Assembly (NCBI GenBank): GCA_034189325.1 | Contig: JAXHUM010000067.1 | Coordinates: forward strand, 1-7,341 | Length of the DNA: 7,341 nucleotides | Source: JAXHUM01 sp034189325 | GTDB taxonomy: Bacteria > Desulfobacterota > DSM-4660 > Desulfatiglandales > Desulfatiglandaceae | Reading direction: 5' to 3' | Notes under the pieces: model-generated | Database searches by the model: none | Told to the model about the DNA's origin: nothing | The model's input: the letters and a program-made list of their open reading frames with translations, nothing else | Position numbers and translations under genes: made by a program | In this document: positions 1 through 7,100 of the stretch, in pieces | Layout of the letters: the number at the start of each line of letters is the position of its first letter | Numbering within the stretch: the first letter of the stretch is position 1

Positions 1-9
1 TCAATATTA

Positions 10-432
10 CTAACGATCCTTGAACTCTATGCCCTTATCGTCAATGAGTTCCAGCAAGACGCCGTTCATCTTTTTGGGGTGAACAAAAGCATATTCACAA
101 TCCTGAAACGGTCGGGGGCCTCCAATAAAGGGATAGTCTTTTTGTTGCAGCTCACCCATGGCCTCACGGGTGTTGTCAACATTAAGACTGATCAGCATGA
201 TGCCTTCACCTCTTTCCTTGATAAACTTGGCAACATCTCCATCAGGTGATGTTGATTCCATTAGTTCGAAACCAACTTCCCCCACCCAGTATCTGGCGAC
301 CTTGATTTTTTCAGGTTCATCTATGTATTCGACATCCGGCCTGGATTTGCCTAATACCGGCTCCCAGACTTTTCGAGCTTCATCCAGATTCTTGACCGCA
401 ATACAGATATGATCAATTTTATTTGCTTTCAT
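10..432 (-). CDS. VOC-fold protein, methylmalonyl-CoA epimerase-like
   Basis: A complete 140-residue protein of the vicinal-oxygen-chelate (glyoxalase/bleomycin-resistance) fold, with two beta-alpha-beta-beta-beta modules at about residues 4-60 and 74-130. The opening IDHICIAVKNLDEA, the GFELMEST segment and the closing HPKKMNGVLLELID are typical of methylmalonyl-CoA epimerases, which interconvert the R and S forms of methylmalonyl-CoA in propionate metabolism. Three of four expected metal ligands can be placed: H8, E56 and E128. The fourth, normally the second His of a GIHHI-type strand, is Leu80 here (GEGIMLISL), so the epimerase reaction is uncertain and the protein may be another VOC enzyme or a binding protein. 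The start at 432 is chosen because GGGGAGG lies 5 nt upstream and the protein aligns from there; a longer in-frame extension to 525 would run through the candidate promoter. It is transcribed away from the metal-efflux operon and is probably unrelated to it. Fold is sure; exact activity is not. Confidence 0.85.
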   Translation of the reverse strand: MKANKIDHICIAVKNLDEARKVWEPVLGKSRPDVEYIDEPEKIKVARYWVGEVGFELMESTSPDGDVAKFIKERGEGIMLISLNVDNTREAMGELQQKDYPFIGGPRPFQDCEYAFVHPKKMNGVLLELIDDKGIEFKDR

Positions 433-437
433 TTGAG

Positions 438-444
438 CCTCCCC
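438..444 (-). promoter_or_regulatory. Ribosome binding site deciding the VOC gene start
   Basis: GGGGAGG on the minus strand, 5 nt before the ATG at 432-430. It supports the 140-residue form over the longer in-frame frame beginning at 525. Confidence 0.75.
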
Positions 445-477
445 TTTTGCTGGTGTTCCATCAATCCCACGGCCCGC

Positions 478-506
478 AAAATAATGCAAGGCGCCAGGTC
501 TATCAA
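478..506 (-). promoter_or_regulatory. Candidate sigma-70 promoter of the VOC gene
   Basis: On the minus strand, TTGATA (506-501) is followed after exactly 17 nt by TATTTT (483-478). This is 5/6 and 4/6 to the sigma-70 consensus. Transcription would begin near 471, giving a leader of about 38 nt before the ATG at 432. Predicted by eye only. Confidence 0.4.
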
Positions 507-626
507 GTCTGGGTTGTCCGGGCATGAAGAAAAGCTATCTCTATTATCCCTGGTTGTCCAGTTGTATCGGAACCAACAGCGTCCCCCTTCATGAGATTGC
601 AAAACGTGTAACTGCCTATTATTCCA

Positions 627-652
627 GCTCTTTGGCCTTGCTCCAAAAGAGC
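627..652. repeat. Imperfect inverted repeat (possible operator or hairpin)
   Basis: GCTCTTTGG (627-635) and CCAAAAGAGC (643-652) pair over 9 bp with one bulged A, around a 7-nt spacer. No T-run follows on either strand, so it does not look like an intrinsic terminator. It ends 28 nt before the -35 of the candidate plus-strand promoter, a position that would suit an activator or repressor site. No named regulator family consensus is recognised. Confidence 0.4.
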
Positions 653-680
653 CGCACCCAAATCATTTTACACAATTAAC

Positions 681-709
681 TTGACGCCACCAGGGAGAGT
701 TATTATTGT
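681..709 (+). promoter_or_regulatory. Candidate sigma-70 promoter of the efflux operon
   Basis: TTGACG (681-686, 5/6 to consensus) and TATTGT (704-709, 4/6) are separated by 17 nt. Transcription would begin near 716, leaving a leader of about 29 nt with AAAAGG (732-737) before the ATG at 745. The spacer is the standard 17 bp, not the lengthened 19-20 bp typical of MerR-type metal promoters. Predicted by eye only. Confidence 0.45.
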
Positions 710-731
710 TTCATGGAAAGCGAGTTCTCAT

Positions 732-737
732 AAAAGG
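732..737 (+). promoter_or_regulatory. Ribosome binding site deciding the small Cys-protein start
   Basis: AAAAGG ends 7 nt before the ATG at 745. It supports this start over the upstream in-frame TTG at 706. Confidence 0.55.
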
Positions 738-744
738 TAATAGA

Positions 745-1218
745 ATGAACCGTCCCAAGGTAAAGCAAGGACTGACGCAATTCAATAACAGGAGACCAAT
801 AAGACGAAAAATATTGGTTCTTTTGGCCGTGATCCTCATGGCTTCCGCCTATGGTTCGCCGTCCGGTCTGCATCTTAACCTTTGTTTTGGTGAAGATGGA
901 CACTGGGATATTACGGTAGTTCCCTGCGCGTCAGATCAACAAACCCCTGTTCCGGGGCATACAGATGTTCCTACAACGGGTCCCCAGGAAAAGTGCGTCG
1001 ATTTCACTACTGCCTGCGAGGACAAAGAACTATGCGGTCCGGATTTCGTTTTGTTTTCCCAAAACTCATCCCCGAGGATTTTTAAAGCAGCATCCCCCAT
1101 AGAAGTGCCACACGTACGCCCGCTGCTTTGTGTCAAATCTTCCTCCATTCCCTCATCTTTTGCAGGAATATCTCTTGCAATGCCCGAGTATTTGAGCTCG
1201 GTCGTTCTTCTAATTTGA
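745..1218 (+). CDS. Small exported Cys/DGH-motif protein of unknown function, operon leader
   Basis: A 157-residue protein I cannot assign to a named family. A basic N-terminus (about residues 1-22, with RRPIRRK) is followed by a hydrophobic stretch (23-36, ILVLLAVILMASAY), so it is probably exported or anchored with its body in the periplasm. The body has CFGEDGH at 47-53 and further Cys at 61, 84, 91, 97 and 129, with GHTD at 71-74; C47 to C97 form the most structured-looking part. Short proteins with a C-x-G-x-DGH motif occur, as I recall, ahead of TolC/RND metal-efflux genes, so a periplasmic metal-sensing, buffering or delivery role is a reasonable guess. The ATG at 745 is chosen for AAAAGG 7 nt upstream; a TTG in frame at 706 would lie inside the candidate -10 element. 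The C-terminal third (about 110-157) is low in charge and hydrophobic near its end (SSVVLLI). The gene heads the operon, 145 nt before the outer-membrane channel gene. Confidence 0.7.
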   Translation: MNRPKVKQGLTQFNNRRPIRRKILVLLAVILMASAYGSPSGLHLNLCFGEDGHWDITVVPCASDQQTPVPGHTDVPTTGPQEKCVDFTTACEDKELCGPDFVLFSQNSSPRIFKAASPIEVPHVRPLLCVKSSSIPSSFAGISLAMPEYLSSVVLLI

Positions 1219-1250
1219 TATCCATTCAATACTCCTGCCAGCCAGGATGC

Positions 1251-1262
1251 CTGCTATAGCAG
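1251..1262. repeat. 12-bp perfect palindrome in the intra-operon gap
   Basis: CTGCTATAGCAG reads the same on both strands. It is followed by an imperfect inverted repeat at 1274-1289 (GTCCGC, loop ATAG, GCAGAC) and a 5-bp hairpin at 1301-1313 (GGCTT, GTT, AAGCC) with TTT after it. Together these fill most of the 145-nt gap between the small Cys-protein gene and the channel gene. They may form mRNA structure that sets relative expression, or a protein binding site; a true terminator is unlikely because stems are short and the T-run is weak. Confidence 0.35.
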
Positions 1263-1353
1263 CGCCGCCTGTGTCCGCATAGGCAGACGCTCAGTACTTG
1301 GCTTGTTAAGCCTTTCCAGCAGATCAAAGCATACTTCCAAAAACAACGATGTC

Positions 1354-1358
1354 GGAGG
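1354..1358 (+). promoter_or_regulatory. Ribosome binding site deciding the CzcC-like start
   Basis: GGAGG lies 5 nt before the ATG at 1364. It lies within the coding frame if the upstream ATG at 1349 were used, so it argues for the 1364 start, which also gives a clean lipoprotein signal peptide. Confidence 0.8.
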
Positions 1359-1363
1359 TTTCA

Positions 1364-2740
1364 ATGAAGAATGTGATTTCCTTTGCCATTATTCTTGGCA
1401 GCCTTTCTTTTGCATTGGGATGCGCAACAACTGTCAAAAGGAATGACTACGCTTCGCTTTTTGCTATCCCTGAAAAATCTTTTAAAGAGCACAGCTCATC
1501 CTTAGCTTCTACAAACAAAATGGGGCCTGCCGGCATCATTACCTTGGATGATGCTCTCGAAGCGGCCCTTGAGAGATACCCCGGTCTGGCGGCCTCCAGG
1601 CACCAGATCAAGGCCCGCAAAGGAGCCGCCTGGCAAGCTGGAAGGCTCCCCAACCCCACTTTATCAGGAGAGATCGAAGAGTTCGGCGGGTCCGGGGACT
1701 ACTCAGGCTCGGACCTGATGGTCTCGAGAATAGGCATCAGCCAGGAGATTCCGCTGGGAGGGCAAATTGGGAGGCGAGTTCAGGTTGCACAGATCGAAGC
1801 GGATATTGCCTCTCTTCAATATGATGCCCGGACTCTTGCCTTACGAACAGAGGTGCGGAAGCGGTTTCTTCGTGTTTACATGCTCCAAGAACAACTGAAG
1901 CTTGAAAAGGAGAGCCTGAGGCTTGCCCGGGCCTTGGGAGAGACCGTGGACGGAAGGGTTGTATCCGGAGAGGCATCCCCTTTGGATAAAACAAAGGTCA
2001 TGGTGAAACTGGCATCGTCAGAGTTTGGAGTAGAGCGCGTGAGACGGGAGCTGGATGCGGCAAAATACGTACTGGCCTCATCCTGGGGTCAAGATGCTCC
2101 GGGATTTTCAAGCGTTCGTGCGGATTTTCAAACGCTCATAGAGCTTCCCGGGAAAACGAATCTGCTCAAACTGCTGGAGAACAATCCGGCCTATGGCATA
2201 TTGAAAAAAAAAGTGGCCCAGTCCTCAGCATCCCATGAACTTGCGCGGGCGGAAGGATGGATGGAAATAGAAATCGGAGGAGGCGTTCAGCATTTCAGAG
2301 AAACGGATGATCACGCCTATTTCCTGGAGCTCAGTATCCCCATCCCAATTTTTAACCGGAACAGGGGTAGGATAGAAGAGACACGACATCTGTACCATGA
2401 AAGCGTAAAGGATCATGAGACAGGGCTGATTGCTCTCAAGACAAATCTGCTGGAGACGGCCCAAAAACTGCGGGCTGCGCAGGAGGCTTTTCTGACAATG
2501 CAAAACACTGTTATTCCGGCTGCTCAGAAGGCTTTTGCCGCTGTTCGGAAGGCCTATGAGGCGGGGGAACAGGGCTATCTGGAACTGTTGGAAGCAGAAC
2601 GCACACTCCTTGATACCCGTCGCGAGCGATTAGTGCTGTTCTCCGAGCTTCAGGAACTGATGGTTGAGGTTGATGCCCTTACGGCTGAGGCCCTCAGGAA
2701 AGACCCTATCAATAATAAGGAGTCGAAGTATGGATCGTAA
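1364..2740 (+). CDS. czcC: CzcC-like outer-membrane efflux lipoprotein (TolC family)
   Basis: A 458-residue outer-membrane factor that would form the trimeric exit duct of the tripartite metal pump. Residues 1-20 are a lipoprotein signal peptide ending FALGC, with C20 as the probable lipidated residue. The two internally similar TolC-family repeats are visible: the first at about 60-250 with LPNPTLSGEIEEFGG (95-109) and SQEIPLGGQIGRR (126-138), the second at about 265-445 with SIPIPIFNRNRGRIEE (324-339) and AYEAGEQGYLELLEAERTLLDTR (two adjoining stretches, 398-419). The repeated 'SQEIPL-GG' and 'SIPIPIFNRNRG' strands and the long helices after each are standard for CzcC/CusC proteins, and the length is normal. 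Two ATGs compete (1349, 1364); GGAGG and the signal peptide favour 1364. The last 11 nt overlap the adaptor gene, implying translational coupling. The family is certain; the czcC symbol reflects the heavy-metal subgroup, with the transported metal unproven. Confidence 0.92.
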   Translation: MKNVISFAIILGSLSFALGCATTVKRNDYASLFAIPEKSFKEHSSSLASTNKMGPAGIITLDDALEAALERYPGLAASRHQIKARKGAAWQAGRLPNPTLSGEIEEFGGSGDYSGSDLMVSRIGISQEIPLGGQIGRRVQVAQIEADIASLQYDARTLALRTEVRKRFLRVYMLQEQLKLEKESLRLARALGETVDGRVVSGEASPLDKTKVMVKLASSEFGVERVRRELDAAKYVLASSWGQDAPGFSSVRADFQTLIELPGKTNLLKLLENNPAYGILKKKVAQSSASHELARAEGWMEIEIGGGVQHFRETDDHAYFLELSIPIPIFNRNRGRIEETRHLYHESVKDHETGLIALKTNLLETAQKLRAAQEAFLTMQNTVIPAAQKAFAAVRKAYEAGEQGYLELLEAERTLLDTRRERLVLFSELQELMVEVDALTAEALRKDPINNKESKYGS

Positions 2741-4172
2741 ATCACTAATGCTGGGAATTATGGTGCTCTTCGCAGTCGGTTTTTCCCTTTTTGGAGCCAT
2801 TGCCTATTCAGACAAGGATCCTGTGCAGAAGAATCAGACCAAAATGGAGGGGATCAAATCCGGGCCCGGCCAGGCTGGACACGATCATAGGGACCTGGAC
2901 CACGACGAGGGGAAGGATCATCAAGGACACAGGGCCCATAGCCAAGAACATGACGACCATGAAAACGGCCACGAAGAAGACGTCCATAGAGGCGAGAGCC
3001 ACAGGCATTTGCATCACGCAGATGAGACCGACCGGGAACATTCGGATCATGAAAAGGCATCTAATGAGGGTGATGAAGAACATGATCATGATGAAGAGGA
3101 CCATGAGGATGACGCCCTGAAATTGACTGGAGCACAGCAAAGGGAAATCAACCTGACCCTGGAGCGGGCGGGACCGGGGAGCTTGCATAGCGAGCTTTCT
3201 CTGATGGGAGAAGTCGGATTGAATCAGGACCGTGTTGCCCATGTTGTCCCCAGGGTGTCCGGCGTGGTCCGGGAGGTGCGGGTTTCATTGGGTGATCAGG
3301 TAAAGGCGGGACAGATTCTCGCTTCTCTTGAAAGCGCGGAGCTGGCCGGTACCAAGGCGGATTACCTGGAAAAACTTAAGCAGTATGATATTGCGAAAAA
3401 GGCCTACCACAGAAAAAAATACCTTCGCGAAGAAAAAATTGCCAGTGAAGCGAGTTGGCTTGAAAAAGAAGCAGAGTACCTCATCGCTGAAACCACCCTA
3501 AAGAGTGCGAGAAGCCGGCTTGTCCTTTATGGCCTTACGGAGGAAGAGATTCAGGCCCTGCCTCATGCCTCCCACTCCCATTTCGGACGCTACGCGCAGA
3601 GGGCCCCCATTTCCGGAACCGTCATAGAAAAGCACATTACAATGGGAGAAAAGCTGAACGATGAGTCCGAAATCTTCACCATTTCGGATCTGAGTCGGAT
3701 CTGGGTTGATCTGAAGGTACCGGCCCGCGACATCTATCGCGTGAAAAAAGGCAGTGAAGTGATCATTCAGTCATCCAACGGGATTAAAACTACCGGGACC
3801 ATCACTCTTATCGGTCCGGTCGTCGAAAAAGTCACACGGACGGCCCTTGCCCGCGTGGTCATTGACAACAAGGACAGCCGTTGGAAACCAGGGACATTTG
3901 TGACGGGATATGTCCACATCTCCATGGCAGACCTTCCAGTGGTAGTCCCTGCGGAGGCCGTCCAGAATGTGGAAGGACAAGACGTTGTCTTTGTTCAGCA
4001 AGGAGACTCTTTCAAGCTGTTCCCCGTGGTCATCGGGCGCAGAGACAGGAACAGGGTTGAAATAGTCTCCGGCCTTAAGCCCGGGACGACCTACGTGACA
4101 AGGGGCGCCTTTGAACTCAAGGCAATGATGATCACCAGCAGCCTGGGATCCCATGCCGGGCATGGACATTGA
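2730..4172 (+). CDS. czcB: CzcB-like periplasmic adaptor with His/Asp-rich N-terminal segment
   Basis: A 480-residue membrane fusion protein linking the RND pump to the outer-membrane channel. Residues 6-25 are a hydrophobic signal or anchor segment without a lipobox Cys. Residues 51-125 form an unstructured, metal-binding-looking stretch with 19 His and 29 Asp/Glu. The adaptor core follows: first half of the lipoyl/barrel-sandwich domain (about 166-205, PRVSGVVREVRVSLGDQVKAG), a short alpha-hairpin (206-265), second lipoyl half (290-322, RAPISGTVIEKHITMGEKL), beta-barrel (323-400) and membrane-proximal domain (400-470). HASHSH (279-284) lies at the tip side of the lipoyl half and the protein ends HAGHGH, as in several heavy-metal adaptors. 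The start at 2730 has AAGGAG 7 nt upstream and gives the signal peptide; the frame is open further upstream inside the channel gene but without such support. It overlaps the channel gene by 11 nt and ends 13 nt before the pump ATG. Confidence 0.93.
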   Translation: MDRKSLMLGIMVLFAVGFSLFGAIAYSDKDPVQKNQTKMEGIKSGPGQAGHDHRDLDHDEGKDHQGHRAHSQEHDDHENGHEEDVHRGESHRHLHHADETDREHSDHEKASNEGDEEHDHDEEDHEDDALKLTGAQQREINLTLERAGPGSLHSELSLMGEVGLNQDRVAHVVPRVSGVVREVRVSLGDQVKAGQILASLESAELAGTKADYLEKLKQYDIAKKAYHRKKYLREEKIASEASWLEKEAEYLIAETTLKSARSRLVLYGLTEEEIQALPHASHSHFGRYAQRAPISGTVIEKHITMGEKLNDESEIFTISDLSRIWVDLKVPARDIYRVKKGSEVIIQSSNGIKTTGTITLIGPVVEKVTRTALARVVIDNKDSRWKPGTFVTGYVHISMADLPVVVPAEAVQNVEGQDVVFVQQGDSFKLFPVVIGRRDRNRVEIVSGLKPGTTYVTRGAFELKAMMITSSLGSHAGHGH

Positions 4173-4185
4173 GAGAGAAGAAGAG

Positions 4186-7100
4186 ATGATGAGCAGATTA
4201 ATTGAATCCGCGCTGAAGGTGCCCGGCCTCGTGGTCATCGCCGTGATTGTCGTCATTGGTCTGGGTATATACAAATACCAACATATGCCGGTAGATGCGT
4301 TCCCTGATATTTCACCGATCATGGTCCCCATATTTGCCGAAGGACACGGTATGGCCCCGGAAGAGATTGAGCGGCTGATTACCTATCCCATTGAATCCGC
4401 CATGAACGGGCTTCCAAAGGTGAAGCAGGTCAAGTCCACCTCCGCCTTCGGCATGGCGGTGGTTTATGTCTATTTCGAGGATAATGTAGACATCTACTTC
4501 GCCCGGCAGCTCGTTTCAGAAAGGCTGGCAGGCGCCATGACCAGACTCCCCAAGATGGATGAGCCGCCGACCCTCGGCCCGATCTCGACGGGTTTGGGAC
4601 AGATATTCATCTACTATCTGTCCGCAGACGGGAGCAAGGTGGAAACGGGCGGTAAAGACTTGAATACCTGGCTTCGTGAGCTGAATGACTGGATCGTAAA
4701 GTTTCAGCTCCAAACCGTTCCGGGCGTCACTGATGTGTTGTCCATGGGAGGGCATGTCCTGCAGTACCAGATAGAGGTCAACCCCTATCTCCTGCGCAAA
4801 TATGATTTGGCACTTGAAGAAGTTGTGGAGGCCGTCAATGCCAATAACCGTAATGTGGGGGGTCAGTTCCTAGTCCTTGGTTCCGAGGAGCACTTGGTGC
4901 GAGGAGTCGGTCTGGTGGAAAGTCTTGAAGATATCAGGGGTATTCCTGTCAAGGAAGACAACGGCATCCCTGTCTTTCTTGCTGATCTGGCTGATATTCG
5001 CTTCGGTAATGAAATCCGGCGCGGCGTTGTCACCCGAAATGGGGAGAAGGAAGTGGTTTCCGGCATTGTCATGAAACTCTACGGAGAAAACACCTCCGAA
5101 GTCATAAAGCGTTTGTATGCAAAAGTCGCTGAAGTCAAAAAGACTCTCCCTGAAGGAGTTGAGCTTGTGCCTTATTATGAGCAGGCGGAACTGGTATCCA
5201 AAGCGACCGGCACAATAAAAGCAGCGCTGATGCAGGGTGTCTTTCTGGTGGTCCTGGTGCTTATCCTGTTTCTTGGAAACTGGCGGACAGCATTCATTGT
5301 CGCCATTTCCCTTCCGTTGTGCGCCCTCGTGGCAATCATATTCATGGATCTCAACCGGATATCCGCCAACCTCATGTCCCTGGGTGGTATTGCTATTGCC
5401 ATCGGTATGCTGGGGGATGGGGCTATCGTGATGGTGGAGAATATCTACCGCCACATGGGAGAAAAAAAGGCCCCGAATGAATCAAAGGCCACAGTCGTCC
5501 TCCGTGCCGCCAGAGAAGTCAGCCGCCCCATTGTCTTTTCCGTCGCTATTATCATCATGGTTTTTTTGCCTATTTTCACCCTGGAAGATGTGGAAGGCAA
5601 GATGTTTTCACCAATGGCGTTCACCATTTCTTACGCATTGACGGGCTCTATACTCATGGCCCTGATTGTCGCTCCGGTGATGGCGATTTTTCTTCTCAAG
5701 CATCAGCCGCACAAGGAACAGAAGGTTATGAGGCGGCTGATATCGCTCTACAAGCCTTTTTTGGCTGCTGCTTACCGGTTCAAAAAGATGGTGCTATTCG
5801 TTTCCATTGTCGCCCTTGCTATCAGCCTCTTTTCCCTTCGCTTCCTTGGCACGGAATTTATCCCCACCCTTGAAGAAGGATCCATCATGATCGGCGTCAC
5901 CATGGTTCCGTCCATTTCACTCGAGAAGGGGACTCAGACAATCATGAAGATGGAAAAGAAAATCATGCAGTTTGACGAGGTCGAGGAAACCGTTTCCAGG
6001 GTGGGACGCCCTGAGGCCGGAAGCCATCCGCATCCGGTAAATTACGCGGAGATACACATATCGCTGAAGCCCAGGAGGGAGTGGAAGGACCATTCTTCCA
6101 AGGCGGAGCTCATCGAAGCGCTCAACAGGGACCTGGGACACATTCCCGGTGTCCAGTGCAATTTTACCCAGCCGATTCAGAACGCTTTCGACGAGCTGAT
6201 CTCCGGAGTGAAGACCCAGCTTGCCATCAAGATATACGGAGAAAACCTGCAAGTGCTTCGTGAAAAGGCCGTTGAAATCCGCAATGCCATCGATGATACC
6301 CCGGGCCTGGTAGACCTGTCCGCTGAGCAGAGTTTTGGGCAGCCCCAGGTGCAGGTCATAGCGAATCGATCCGCCTGCGCCCGATATGGCGTCAGTGTCA
6401 GCCAGATCCTTGAAATGGTGGAATTGGCCGTAGGCGGCGAAGTCATTGACAATATCTACCTCAATACCCGTCGCTTCGGCATCTTCCTCCGTTACCAGGA
6501 AAAACACCGAATGGACCCCGAGGCCCTGCGGAATCTGCTCCTGGCAACCCATAAAAGCGGTCTGATTCCCTTGGGACAGGTCGCACAAATAAAGCAGGTA
6601 ATCGGTCCCATTCAGATCAATCGGGAAAAAAATCAGCGCCGCTGGATGGTCCAGGGCAACATTCGTGGTCGCGACATGGGAAGTGTAGTGACCGATATTC
6701 AAACCCGCATAGATGAAAGAATCGATTTGCCGCCTGGCTACAGCATTGAGTATGGAGGGCAGTTCGAAAATCAGAAGCGAGCCATGAAGCGCCTGGCCTT
6801 CATCGTACCGATTGTTATCTGCGTTGTTTTCATCATGTTGTGGATGACCTTCAAATCGTGGCGACACGCCTCTATCATCATTACCGGCGTTCCACTCTCC
6901 ATTATCGGCGGGATCCTCGGGCTCTTTGTCATGAAGGAGTACCTGTCTGTGCCGGCCTCGGTGGGTTTTATCGCCCTGTTGGGTATCGCCGTCCAGAACG
7001 GAGTGGTGCTGGTCAGTTATTTCAATGATTTGCGTGTGCGGGGCCGGAGCGTTAAAGATGCGGTTCAGGAGGGCGCCCTGCTCCGTCTGCGTCCTGTTCT

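Larger units (their letters stand above)
433..744. other. Divergent intergenic region
   Basis: About 312 nt separate the start codons of the divergent VOC gene and the small Cys-protein gene. I see a candidate promoter for each direction (478-506 minus, 681-709 plus), an imperfect inverted repeat at 627-652 between them, and ribosome binding sites at both ends. About 507-626 shows nothing I can name. No tRNA, riboswitch or convincing small gene is visible; short open frames here overlap promoter elements or the VOC start and lack ribosome binding sites. Confidence 0.6.

Noticed and set aside
409..594. 61-codon plus-strand frame across the VOC gene start
   Set aside because: It covers the VOC start codon, its ribosome binding site and its candidate promoter, and has no ribosome binding site of its own.
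433..744. CRISPR, tRNA, riboswitch or mobile-element remains in the intergenic region
   Set aside because: No repeated units, cloverleaf, known aptamer core, transposase fragment or terminal inverted repeats were found on reading both strands.
936..1229. 97-codon minus-strand frame opposite the small Cys protein
   Set aside because: The plus-strand frame has a ribosome binding site, promoter and signal sequence; the minus frame has none of these and no recognised domain.
1301..1316. GGCTT-GTT-AAGCC hairpin followed by TTT as an intrinsic terminator
   Set aside because: The stem is only 5 bp and the T-run 3 nt, too weak for a terminator, and the downstream genes appear to belong to the same operon.
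2808..3242. 144-codon minus-strand frame opposite the His-rich adaptor segment
   Set aside because: Its hydrophobic Met/Val/Ile-rich translation comes from the complement of CAT/GAC/GAT codons; the sense protein has clear adaptor domains.
4153..4185. Earlier ATGs (4153, 4162) as the pump start
   Set aside because: They lie inside the adaptor gene's His-rich end and would add an acidic leader (MPGMDIEREEE) not seen in the family; the usual beginning M(M)SRLIE starts at 4186 or 4189.
4870..5454. 194-codon minus-strand frame in the pump gene
   Set aside because: Antisense shadow with no domain and no credible ribosome binding site, opposite conserved pump helices.
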